NCBI GenBank assembly: GCA_022561735.1
Contig: JADFQR010000109.1
Coordinates: forward strand, 1 to 5,275
Direction of reading: 5' to 3'
Length of the DNA stretch: 5,275 bases
Source of the DNA: Chloroflexota bacterium
GTDB taxonomy: Bacteria; Chloroflexota; Dehalococcoidia; UBA1151
Both the position numbers and the translations under genes were made by a program. Below the pieces are notes generated by a model. It worked only from the letters and a program-made list of their open reading frames with translations. It was not told the DNA's origin and did no database searches. This document shows, one piece after another, positions 1-5,275 of this stretch; within the stretch, counting starts at the first letter, position 1, and every line of letters begins with the position of its first letter.

Positions 1-241
1 CCCACGAGCGGGGATCGCGGAAGAACTCCGTCACATTGATGGTGAGGAACTCCTTGAGAGCGCTCGCCGCCTCGCGATCTCCCCCGATCAGGTCGATGAA
101 AGTCCTGGCCGATCCACCGGCGACCCGGCCGATGTAGCCGTCCAGCCGCCTGATCATCTGTCGCGGCTTGTAGAAGCCCAGATCGACCCCGGTCACCGCC
201 TTGATGGCGGGTTTCAACTGTTCGTATTCCGCGTCGTTCAT
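1..241 (-). CDS. cheR: CheR chemotaxis receptor methyltransferase, N-terminal part (runs off window)
   Basis: CheR transfers methyl groups from S-adenosylmethionine to glutamates of chemoreceptors in the cytoplasm, opposing CheB during adaptation. Only the first 80 residues are in the window; the 3' end lies beyond position 1. Translating the minus strand from the ATG at 241-239 gives an open frame beginning MNDAEYEQLK, an alpha-helical stretch typical of the CheR N-terminal domain (about 1-60), then LTINVTEFFRDP at residues 66-77. That block matches the conserved CheR motif (LTTNLTxFFR in enteric proteins) at the junction to the methyltransferase domain. The start is firm: GGAGGTGA ends seven bases upstream and overlaps the cheB stop codon, so translation is probably coupled to cheB. 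The remaining methyltransferase core, including the SAM-binding glycine motif, cannot be seen. The family call is strong despite the truncation by the window edge. Confidence 0.93.
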   Translation of the reverse strand, partial: MNDAEYEQLKPAIKAVTGVDLGFYKPRQMIRRLDGYIGRVAGGSARTFIDLIGGDREAASALKEFLTINVTEFFRDPRSW

Positions 242-246
242 ATCTA

Positions 247-256
247 CCTCACCTCC
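247..256 (-). promoter_or_regulatory. Ribosome binding site of cheR, overlapping the cheB stop
   Basis: The minus strand reads GGAGGTGAGG here. GGAGG is a near-perfect Shine-Dalgarno core, and the following TGA (251-249) is the cheB stop codon. Seven bases separate that TGA from the cheR ATG at 241. The overlap of stop and ribosome binding site suggests that ribosomes finishing cheB feed cheR, which would help keep methylesterase and methyltransferase levels in balance. The site fixes the cheR start. Confidence 0.8.
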
Positions 257-1361
257 GGGCCGAGATTCCCGTCAAACGACGGGCGCCACACATCCGGCCG
301 ATCTCCCGGGCTATCTCGTCGATCGGCGCCACCCGGTCCGCGTAACCGGCGTCCACCACCGACTTTGGCATTCCGTACACCGCGCATGTCGATTCATGTT
401 CGGTCAGTACGCTCCCGCCCGCGGCCTTGATTAACTGGCATCCGACCTTGCCGTCTGAGCCCATGCCGGTCAGGATCACCCCGTGGCAAACGCCCTTGAA
501 TTGCTCCACTGCGGACCGCATCGTCACGTCCACTGAAGGCCGCACCCCGTGGACCTCGGTATCGGTGTTAAGTGAGACAGTCCCGTTGGCGTTGACCGTC
601 ATGTGGAAGCCGCCGGGCGCAAGGAGGACGCGCCCGCGCTGAATCCGGTCTCCCTCCGAGGCCTCGAGAACCTCCAACTCTGACGCCGTGTTCAGGCGTG
701 CGGACAGTGACGCCGTGAAGTGGGGCGGCATGTGTTGCACCACCAGGACGGCCGCGTTCAAATCTGCCGGGAGACCGGGAATCACACGGCTCAAGGCGTT
801 CGGCCCGCCCGTAGAAGAACCGATAATCACCAGGGTGTCGAAATCGCCCCCCGGCTGCGCTTTTTTGACCGACTTCCGGGCCGTGATCAATCGGCCGGTT
901 GAGATCCGAGCGCCCGCCGCTACGCGAAGCTTCACAGCCAGTTCCGATATCCCGTCAGCGGAACCCGCCGGTGTGGCGATAGATGGCTTCAAGAAGAAAT
1001 CGATCGCGCCCAGCTCAAGCGCCTGTAGCGTCACATCCGCGCCCGGGCCGGTCAGCGCGCTGAGCATCACGATAGGGGTTGGTTGTTCCGCCATGATCCG
1101 CTTTACGGCGCCAAGTCCGTCCAGCCGCGGCATCGTGACATCCATCGTCACCACGTCAGGGCGTAACGCCTTGACCTGGTCCACCGCTTCCATGCCGTCC
1201 CGGGCCTCTCCGACGACCTCAAGGCCCGTTTCGGCGTTGATCCGGCGGCTGATGATTGAGCGCGCAAACGCTGAGTCATCCACGACCAGGACCCGGACGT
1301 TACCGTCTTTCCGCCCGGGCTGGCCATTTACGTGCACGCCGTGTGTGCTGGAGAACGTCAC
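249..1361 (-). CDS. cheB: CheB receptor methylesterase/glutamine deamidase with receiver domain
   Basis: CheB hydrolyses receptor glutamyl methyl esters (and in many species deamidates receptor glutamines) and is activated when CheA phosphorylates its receiver. Numbered from the GTG at 1361 (370 residues), the receiver spans about 22-140: acidic pair D28-D29 in VLVVDDSAF, phospho-acceptor D74 in VTMDVTMP, S101, and K125 in FFLKP. A linker of about 45 residues leads to the C-terminal esterase domain (about 175-360) with all three catalytic residues: S183 in GSSTGG, H210 in VVQHMPP and D303 in TGMGSDG. Length is close to the usual 345-370. The start is uncertain. The GTG at 1361 lies one base after the cheY stop (TGAAGTG) and is preferred because of coupling; a GTG at 1337 (362 residues) is also possible, and a TTG at 1409 lies inside cheY. 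None has a good Shine-Dalgarno, and no start lies nearer the receiver. Function is secure; only the first 20 or so residues are in doubt. Confidence 0.95.
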   Translation of the reverse strand: MTFSSTHGVHVNGQPGRKDGNVRVLVVDDSAFARSIISRRINAETGLEVVGEARDGMEAVDQVKALRPDVVTMDVTMPRLDGLGAVKRIMAEQPTPIVMLSALTGPGADVTLQALELGAIDFFLKPSIATPAGSADGISELAVKLRVAAGARISTGRLITARKSVKKAQPGGDFDTLVIIGSSTGGPNALSRVIPGLPADLNAAVLVVQHMPPHFTASLSARLNTASELEVLEASEGDRIQRGRVLLAPGGFHMTVNANGTVSLNTDTEVHGVRPSVDVTMRSAVEQFKGVCHGVILTGMGSDGKVGCQLIKAAGGSVLTEHESTCAVYGMPKSVVDAGYADRVAPIDEIAREIGRMCGARRLTGISARR

Positions 1362-1362
1362 T

Positions 1363-1719
1363 TCAGGCCACGAGCTTTTCGACAGCGTTAAGAACGCGGT
1401 CCGGCGCAAACGGCTTCACAATGAAGTCTGCCGCCCCGGCCTTCAACGCCTCCATCACGATCGATTGCTGGCCCATCGCGGTGACCATCGCCACGCGTGC
1501 GTTCGGGTTGATGGCGCGAATCTCCTTCAGCGCCGTTAGCCCGTCCATGTCCGGCATCGTGATATCCAGCAGCACGGCGTCGGGTTTCTCTCGTTTGAAG
1601 CACTCTACGGCTTCTGCGCCGGTGCTCGCCTCGACAACCTCGTAACCGTTCTCTGAGAGCAGTCTCGTCGCCTTCATCCTCATGAAGGCTGCGTCATCAA
1701 CAACCAGTATTTTGGCCAA
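1363..1719 (-). CDS. cheY: CheY single-domain chemotaxis response regulator
   Basis: CheY receives phosphate from CheA and, as CheY-P, binds the flagellar switch to change motor rotation. The 118-residue protein is a single receiver with no output domain. It carries the whole phosphorylation site: D8-D9 in ILVVDDAAFMR, acceptor D52 in LLDITMPDMDG, T80 in MVTAMGQQ and K102 in FIVKPF. The AAFMRM start and the TAMGQQ block resemble the CheY proteins of Bacillus and Thermotoga more than the enteric form. The start codon is TTG (1719-1717). It is well supported because AGGAG lies six bases upstream and because the next in-frame ATG (residue 13) would remove D8 and D9. The gene sits between cheD and cheB; cheB follows with almost no gap. 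Since CheC lies in the same operon, dephosphorylation by CheC is likely. A stand-alone sporulation or other receiver is much less likely in this context. Confidence 0.95.
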   Translation of the reverse strand: MAKILVVDDAAFMRMKATRLLSENGYEVVEASTGAEAVECFKREKPDAVLLDITMPDMDGLTALKEIRAINPNARVAMVTAMGQQSIVMEALKAGAADFIVKPFAPDRVLNAVEKLVA

Positions 1720-1725
1720 CAGTGT

Positions 1726-1730
1726 CTCCT
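1726..1730 (-). promoter_or_regulatory. Ribosome binding site of cheY, supporting a TTG start
   Basis: The minus strand reads AGGAG, followed by six bases and then the TTG at 1719. The AG at its 5' end is part of the cheD stop codon TAG (1731-1729), so the stop and the ribosome binding site overlap as TAGGAG. This decides the rare TTG start of cheY and suggests coupling to cheD. Confidence 0.75.
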
Positions 1731-2226
1731 ATATCTCAACCGGCTCGCGGTTGGACGCGGTGATCGCGAGCCTTCCCGTTTCGAGCCAGAGCCTGACAGT
1801 TCTACCGTGGGAGCCGCCGACATCAGCGCCGTCGATTCGATCAATCCCCGCTTTGGTGAGCGCCAACCGGGTCGCTTCGATGTTGCTTTCACCTATCTTG
1901 AACACGGTGCCCAGCGCACCGATTCCCGCCATCTTGGCGCCGCCTGCCATGCGTACCAGGAGCCGGGACAGGTTGGCGCCCTGCTCTTCCATTTCTTCCA
2001 GGAGAAGCGGAACCGCGGCGTTGGCGTATTTCGGTGAGTTTTGGTCAACCCGTCCGGCCCCATCCGGGAGCACAATGTGCGCCATCCCACCGATGTTTGA
2101 TTTCGGGTCATACGCGCTGAGAGCGATGCACGAACCGAGACCGAGGCAGACCAGGACGCCCGGTGCTTTCCGGACATAAAGCTGGCCGAGACCCACGACC
2201 AGGTTGTCTGCGGTATCTACCGTCAC
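1729..2226 (-). CDS. cheD: CheD chemoreceptor glutamine deamidase
   Basis: CheD hydrolyses specific receptor glutamines to glutamates and, in Bacillus and Thermotoga, binds CheC and raises its phosphatase activity. The 165-residue protein has the family hallmarks: the nucleophile motif GLGSC with C33, and GGMAHIVLP with H50, seventeen residues later as in Thermotoga CheD (Cys27 and His44). Further typical blocks are KYANAAVPLLLEEM (66-79), the glycine-rich RMAGGAKM (92-99), and IGESNIEATRLALTKAGI (112-129), ahead of DVGGSHGRTVRLWLETGRL (134-152). The position matching the conserved Thr21 of Thermotoga CheD is Cys27 here (VLVCLGLGSC). The start is GTG at 2226-2224, overlapping the cheC stop as GTGA, a classic coupled junction. 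Length is normal for the family. The cheC-cheD adjacency fits their known partnership. Deamidase activity is likely but rests on whether Cys can stand in for Thr. Confidence 0.95.
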   Translation of the reverse strand: MTVDTADNLVVGLGQLYVRKAPGVLVCLGLGSCIALSAYDPKSNIGGMAHIVLPDGAGRVDQNSPKYANAAVPLLLEEMEEQGANLSRLLVRMAGGAKMAGIGALGTVFKIGESNIEATRLALTKAGIDRIDGADVGGSHGRTVRLWLETGRLAITASNREPVEI

Positions 2227-2849
2227 GCTGCGCTCCGTTCCTGCACCGCGAGGTTCACGAGATCCGTGCTGGGCAGTACCAGGAACGCCCCTTTTATGTC
2301 CATATCGGCCGTCCCAAACTTGGTCTCCACGGCCATCACATCATCCGCATCAAGCATCATCTGGGCGAGGATCGCGTCGATTACGGACCCGGCCATATCG
2401 TTGATGATCAGCGGCGGAGTGGGCATGAGTTGCCCGGCCGTGTTATCGCCGAGAACGGTAAGGAAAAAGGCTCCCATTATGTTGCCCATCTCGCCCAGGA
2501 CGGACTCTTCCATTTCGCCGATCTCGGTCGTCGTCCCCTCGGGCTGCGTCAGCAGCATGTCGATCAGCTTGAAGGCTGTCTCCGGCTCAAACGCCAGCAG
2601 CAACTGGCCCGGGGCGGTTCCCTGGATTCCCAGGTACACCCCGATGATCATCGTTTCCGGCCCGCCGAGCAGATCGTGAACCTTGCCGACGTCCTGTTGA
2701 CGTGGGTCCAGTGAGGTTACTTTGACCTCCTGACCCACCATCTGTGAGAGTCCGGAAATGGAACTGTTGATGCCCTCGAACACGAGTTGCGCCCACCGGT
2801 CACCCGTTGGCGCTCCGTCAGGGACTGGCATTTCCTTGTCGTTGTTCAT
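2223..2849 (-). CDS. cheC: CheC-family CheY-P phosphatase
   Basis: CheC dephosphorylates CheY-P and partners with CheD. From the ATG at 2849 the protein has 208 residues and shows the CheC two-fold pseudo-repeat, each half with an E-x2-N helix. In the second half, S116, E120, N123 and P146 match the CheC/FliY phosphatase consensus [DS]-x3-E-x2-N-x22-P exactly. In the first half E25 and N28 are present (FEGINSS), but position 21 is Gln and the nearest proline, P49, is two residues too early. The start is chosen because GGAAGGGAAG ends eight bases upstream; the frame extends to a GTG at 2873 that directly follows the cheA stop (216 residues) and is the alternative. There is no C-terminal FliN-like domain, so it is not FliY. 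CheX is the nearest alternative, but CheX normally has one active site and a shorter chain, and the adjacent cheD favours CheC. Confidence 0.88.
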   Translation of the reverse strand: MNNDKEMPVPDGAPTGDRWAQLVFEGINSSISGLSQMVGQEVKVTSLDPRQQDVGKVHDLLGGPETMIIGVYLGIQGTAPGQLLLAFEPETAFKLIDMLLTQPEGTTTEIGEMEESVLGEMGNIMGAFFLTVLGDNTAGQLMPTPPLIINDMAGSVIDAILAQMMLDADDVMAVETKFGTADMDIKGAFLVLPSTDLVNLAVQERSAA

Positions 2850-2857
2850 CTCGCAAT

Positions 2858-2867
2858 CTTCCCTTCC
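2858..2867 (-). promoter_or_regulatory. Probable ribosome binding site of cheC
   Basis: The minus strand reads GGAAGGGAAG, a purine-rich Shine-Dalgarno-like run ending eight bases before the ATG at 2849. It favours that ATG over the GTG at 2873, which follows the cheA stop directly and has only a distant AAGG upstream. It is a moderate match rather than a perfect one. Confidence 0.5.
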
Positions 2868-2873
2868 GTCCAC

Positions 2874-5012
2874 TCAGGCTGCGGCCTTGAGTTCCGTTGT
2901 GTCGGCTGTATCGGCCGATTCGTGATCCCCGGCCCCGGTCGATGGCCGGTGTCCGGAAGTGTCCAGCGTCCCATCCTGTGGTTGATCATCCCGTTGAGGC
3001 CGCCTGCCGGCGGCGCTCACGAGACTCGCCACGTCGGCAATCAGCACCACCCTGCCATCACCGAGGATGCTCGCCCCTGAAATACCTTTGACCTCTCCTA
3101 CGAAGCCGCCGAGAGACTTGACCACGATTTCCTGTGGCTCCGTTAACGAGTCGACGCCCAGCGCGACCTGCTTGTCCCCGGAATTGACGATCACGGCAAA
3201 GACCGCGTCTTCGGCCTTCCCGGCGCCACTGCCGCCCGGCCAGATGTCGTGCAACCGGACGAGCGGAATCACACGGTCCCGTATCGTCAATAACTCCGTG
3301 CGTCCGCCCACCGTTGTGAGCGTGTGCTGGCTGATCTTGATCGTCTCGGTCACATAGACAAGCGGCAGCGCGTAGTCGCGTTTGCCAACCTTGACCAGCA
3401 ACGAGTCGACGGTGGCGAGCGTTAGCGGGAGCCGTAATATCAGTTCAGTTCCCACCCCGATGGCGGTTTCTACCGTGATCGATCCGTTGATCGACTCGAT
3501 GTTCGCTCGGACGATGTCCATGCCCACACCGCGACCGGAAACCTCCGTCGTCTCGTCCGCAGTGGACAGGCCGGGCAAGAAGATCAGGTTTACCGCCTCA
3601 GAGTGGGACATACGAGAGACAGACTCTTTCGTCTCAAGCCCACGGGCGACAACTGATTGTTTCAGCTTCCCGGTATCAATTCCGCCCCCATCGTCCTTGA
3701 CGGAGATAGCGATATAGCCGTGTTCGTGGTACGCGGAGAGCCGTAGCGTCGCCGTTTCCGGCTTGCCGCTGGCGAGGCGATCTTCGGGCGACTCGATTCC
3801 ATGATCGATGGCGTTACGAAGCAGGTGGACCAGCGGGTCGTATATCCGCTCGACCACCGTGCGGTCTATCTCGGTATCTTCGCCGTCGGTGACGAACTCC
3901 ACCCGTTTGTTGAGAGTGAGAGCAAGGTCGCGGACCATCCGGTTGAATCGCCGGAACACCGTGCCCACCGGCAGCATCCGGGCCTGCATGATGTCTTCCT
4001 GGAGATCAGACACAACCTTTGAGAGATGGCTCGCGGTCTCGGACAGGGACTCAACCAGCTCGTCGTCCTTGTATCGGCTTGAAAGGATCCGCCCGATCTG
4101 GCCGATTCGCGTGCGGTCGATAACCAGCTCGCCGATCATGTTGGCCAGGTTGTCCAGCCGTTCGACGTCTATCCGGACCGTCTGAGAGTTGCGTTGTGTC
4201 CGGCCTGAAGATTCTTCCTCAACCGATTGGGTGGGAACAGAACTCTCCGCATCTTCCGCCGGACTGACCTCGCGCGACACCTCGGTAAACTCAACAGACT
4301 CAACGTCCTGTACAGCCATGAGCGCCTCTGTCAGGGCTTCCTGGCTGGCCTCTGTGATAACTATTGCGTCGATCGTTCTGCCGACTATTTCGGCCTCGAT
4401 CTCTGTGGACGTGGGAGAACAGGCGAGAAGGTTTCCGATCGACGAGAGTTCAGATACGACCTGGAAAGTACGTACGGTCAGCCATTCACATGACTCAAGC
4501 AACTGGACCGTAAGCCGGTAAACGGTGTCGCCTGACGCCTCCGCCTCAAGGATGGCTGCGACGGTGTCGTGATCGATCGTTAGCGGAAGGGGGTCGGCTG
4601 TCGCAACCGCATCAGCCGGCTCACCGGACGCCGCTTCCAGCTCTGCGATAACGTCCTCAATATCCGGCTCTTTGTCTGCTTCTCCCGAGAGTTCGTCTTT
4701 GAAGGCGCGCAGGACATCCAGGCTGTGCAGGAGCGCGTTGACTATCTCCGTGTTGACGGCAAGTTCGCCGTTTCTCAACCGGTCCAGGAGGGTCTCGGAC
4801 GCGTGGCCGACGGCCGCCATGTTCCCATGACCGATCGTGGCCGCAGAACCCTTGAGGGTGTGCGCTGCCCGGAAGATTTCCTGCAGCAACTCCTCTCTGG
4901 CGCCGTCACGCTCCAGGCGCAGTATGTCATCGTCTAGAAGCTGGAGTTGCTCCTCGGCCTCCTCTAGAAAGACCTTGAGGTCTTCAGGAGTTATGTCTGC
5001 GGCAAGATCCAT
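2874..5012 (-). CDS. cheA: CheA chemotaxis sensor histidine kinase
   Basis: CheA is the cytoplasmic kinase of the receptor-CheW-CheA array; it autophosphorylates on a P1 histidine and passes phosphate to CheY and CheB. The 712-residue protein has all five domains. P1 (about 5-110) carries H51 in AAHTLKGSAA. P2, the CheY/CheB docking domain (about 163-245), reads VYRLTVQLL...RTFQVVSEL...CSPT. A polar, Glu/Ser-rich linker (246-276) leads to the P3 dimerisation helices (about 277-340). P4 ATPase (about 341-533) has N-box HLLRNAIDHGIE (396-407), DDGGGID (440-446), the F-box-like LIFLPGLST and SGRGVGMDIV (492-501). P5, the CheW-like regulatory domain (about 534-668), contains DSLLVKVGKRDYALPL. A 44-residue hydrophilic tail (669-712) follows P5. 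The ATG at 5012 places P1 at the usual distance from the N-terminus, although the Shine-Dalgarno is weak (GAGGT ends twelve bases upstream). All catalytic motifs look intact. Confidence 0.98.
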   Translation of the reverse strand: MDLAADITPEDLKVFLEEAEEQLQLLDDDILRLERDGAREELLQEIFRAAHTLKGSAATIGHGNMAAVGHASETLLDRLRNGELAVNTEIVNALLHSLDVLRAFKDELSGEADKEPDIEDVIAELEAASGEPADAVATADPLPLTIDHDTVAAILEAEASGDTVYRLTVQLLESCEWLTVRTFQVVSELSSIGNLLACSPTSTEIEAEIVGRTIDAIVITEASQEALTEALMAVQDVESVEFTEVSREVSPAEDAESSVPTQSVEEESSGRTQRNSQTVRIDVERLDNLANMIGELVIDRTRIGQIGRILSSRYKDDELVESLSETASHLSKVVSDLQEDIMQARMLPVGTVFRRFNRMVRDLALTLNKRVEFVTDGEDTEIDRTVVERIYDPLVHLLRNAIDHGIESPEDRLASGKPETATLRLSAYHEHGYIAISVKDDGGGIDTGKLKQSVVARGLETKESVSRMSHSEAVNLIFLPGLSTADETTEVSGRGVGMDIVRANIESINGSITVETAIGVGTELILRLPLTLATVDSLLVKVGKRDYALPLVYVTETIKISQHTLTTVGGRTELLTIRDRVIPLVRLHDIWPGGSGAGKAEDAVFAVIVNSGDKQVALGVDSLTEPQEIVVKSLGGFVGEVKGISGASILGDGRVVLIADVASLVSAAGRRPQRDDQPQDGTLDTSGHRPSTGAGDHESADTADTTELKAAA

Positions 5013-5119
5013 TTCGGCTCGGTGACCTCGGAAAGAAGAGATGCCTGGCTGGTGGGCGCGTTAAGCAAAACCGCGTGATCGCGGCGGTCCAGAAATGGGC
5101 GTGTCGGTTTTTCGGGCGA
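5013..5119. other. cheW-cheA intergenic region, 107 bases
   Basis: This is the only noncoding stretch of note in the window. It contains the GC hairpin described separately and, near cheA, a weak GAGGT twelve bases before the cheA ATG. I looked for -35/-10 pairs of the main sigma factor and for a flagellar sigma-28 type promoter on the minus strand and saw no convincing one. The gap is longer than any other junction in the operon, so a regulatory role such as an internal start or partial termination is possible but not shown. Confidence 0.6.
5067..5084 (-). terminator. Possible weak intrinsic terminator or attenuator between cheW and cheA
   Basis: The minus strand reads CCGCG-ATCA-CGCGG followed at once by TTTTG. 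The five-base-pair all-GC stem closes a four-base loop, and one further G-T pair can extend it. A stem followed by four T resembles a Rho-independent terminator, but the stem is short and the T run is broken after four. It would most likely act as a partial terminator or an mRNA-stabilising hairpin, if it acts at all. Confidence 0.3.
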
Positions 5120-5275
5120 TCAGGCGGCGAGAAGCTCCGGGGAACTTTCTGTTTGCGCCGAGGTGAGCACCCGTTCGAGGTCCAGTAGAAGGACGAGCTG
5201 TGACTCGAGCTTCGCGATCCCGACGATGTAGTCCGAACCGCCGGCAGCGATCATGTTGGACGGCGGCTCGATCTG
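5120..5275 (-). CDS. cheW: CheW coupling protein, C-terminal part (runs off window)
   Basis: CheW links chemoreceptors to CheA and is needed for kinase control in the array. Only the last 51 residues and the TGA stop (5122-5120) lie in the window; the 5' end lies beyond 5275. The minus-strand frame includes PPSNMIAAGGSDYIVGIAKL and then LVLLLDLERVL. This matches the C-terminal end of CheW domains, where a GVAK/GIAK strand is followed by a hydrophobic strand ending in LLDLEKxL. A short variable tail (TSAQTESSPELLAA) closes the protein. The same fold occurs in CheA P5 and CheV, but CheV has a receiver after this domain and CheA follows as a separate gene, so CheW is by far the best call. It is the most upstream gene seen and lies 107 bases before cheA, in the same direction. 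Confidence 0.9.
   Translation of the reverse strand, partial: QIEPPSNMIAAGGSDYIVGIAKLESQLVLLLDLERVLTSAQTESSPELLAA

Noticed and set aside
688..1539. A 283-codon open frame on the plus strand
   Set aside because: It lies fully antisense to cheB and the end of cheY, whose catalytic motifs are intact. Its product is Ser/Thr/Arg-rich low-complexity sequence with no recognisable domain, as expected of a shadow frame in GC-rich DNA.
1410..1719. Possibility that cheY and cheB are one fused or frameshifted gene because the cheB frame extends into cheY
   Set aside because: CheY ends cleanly after its receiver and CheB has its own complete receiver; the frame extension is only an absence of stops, with no Shine-Dalgarno at the TTG at 1409.
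1682..2179. Plus-strand open frame of 165 codons opposite cheD
   Set aside because: It is antisense to a well-supported cheD, has a biased Ser/Pro/Ala composition and shows no family motif.
2223..2226. Four-base cheC/cheD overlap as a possible sequencing error
   Set aside because: The GTGA overlap is a common coupled start/stop arrangement, and both proteins have full-length, motif-complete ends.
2163..2714. Plus-strand open frame of 183 codons opposite cheC
   Set aside because: It is antisense to cheC, rich in His/Arg/Gly and without any recognisable domain; a shadow.
5013..5119. Sigma-70 or sigma-28 promoter upstream of cheA
   Set aside because: I found no pair of boxes with acceptable sequence and spacing on the minus strand; an internal promoter cannot be supported by eye.

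Overview
The window is almost wholly coding, and every gene I can support lies on the minus strand. Read in transcription order (high to low coordinates) it is one bacterial chemotaxis signalling operon: cheW (3' end only), cheA, cheC, cheD, cheY, cheB and cheR (5' end only). Both edges cut through genes. No receptor (MCP), flagellar gene, RNA gene, mobile element, CRISPR array or phage feature is visible.

Layout: 5275-5120 is the CheW C-terminus. A 107-base gap (5119-5013) follows and is the only real noncoding stretch; it holds a small GC hairpin followed by four T on the coding strand. CheA (5012-2874) is a five-domain kinase. Then come CheC (2849-2223), CheD (2226-1729, overlapping cheC by four bases), CheY (1719-1363), CheB (1361-249, start uncertain) and CheR (241-1, partial). 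From cheA onward no gap exceeds about 25 bases, and several stops overlap or lie next to the next ribosome binding site or start, so translational coupling is likely.

Working together (family knowledge): receptors coupled by CheW control CheA autophosphorylation. CheA passes phosphate to CheY, which acts on the flagellar motor, and to the CheB receiver. CheR adds and CheB removes receptor methyl groups. CheD deamidates receptor glutamines, and CheC removes phosphate from CheY-P; in Bacillus and Thermotoga, CheC and CheD also bind each other. All three adaptation routes (CheR/CheB methylation, CheC/CheD, CheY-P feedback) are therefore encoded here.

Organism: a GC-rich, motile bacterium. CheC plus CheD and the absence of CheZ in the visible part argue against an enteric-type system and for the Bacillus/Thermotoga-like type that is spread over many phyla. 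At least cheD (GTG) and cheY (TTG) use non-ATG starts. I cannot name the phylum from this window. It is a fairly ordinary locus; the points most worth checking are a substituted CheD active-site position, an asymmetric CheC, and the hairpin between cheW and cheA.
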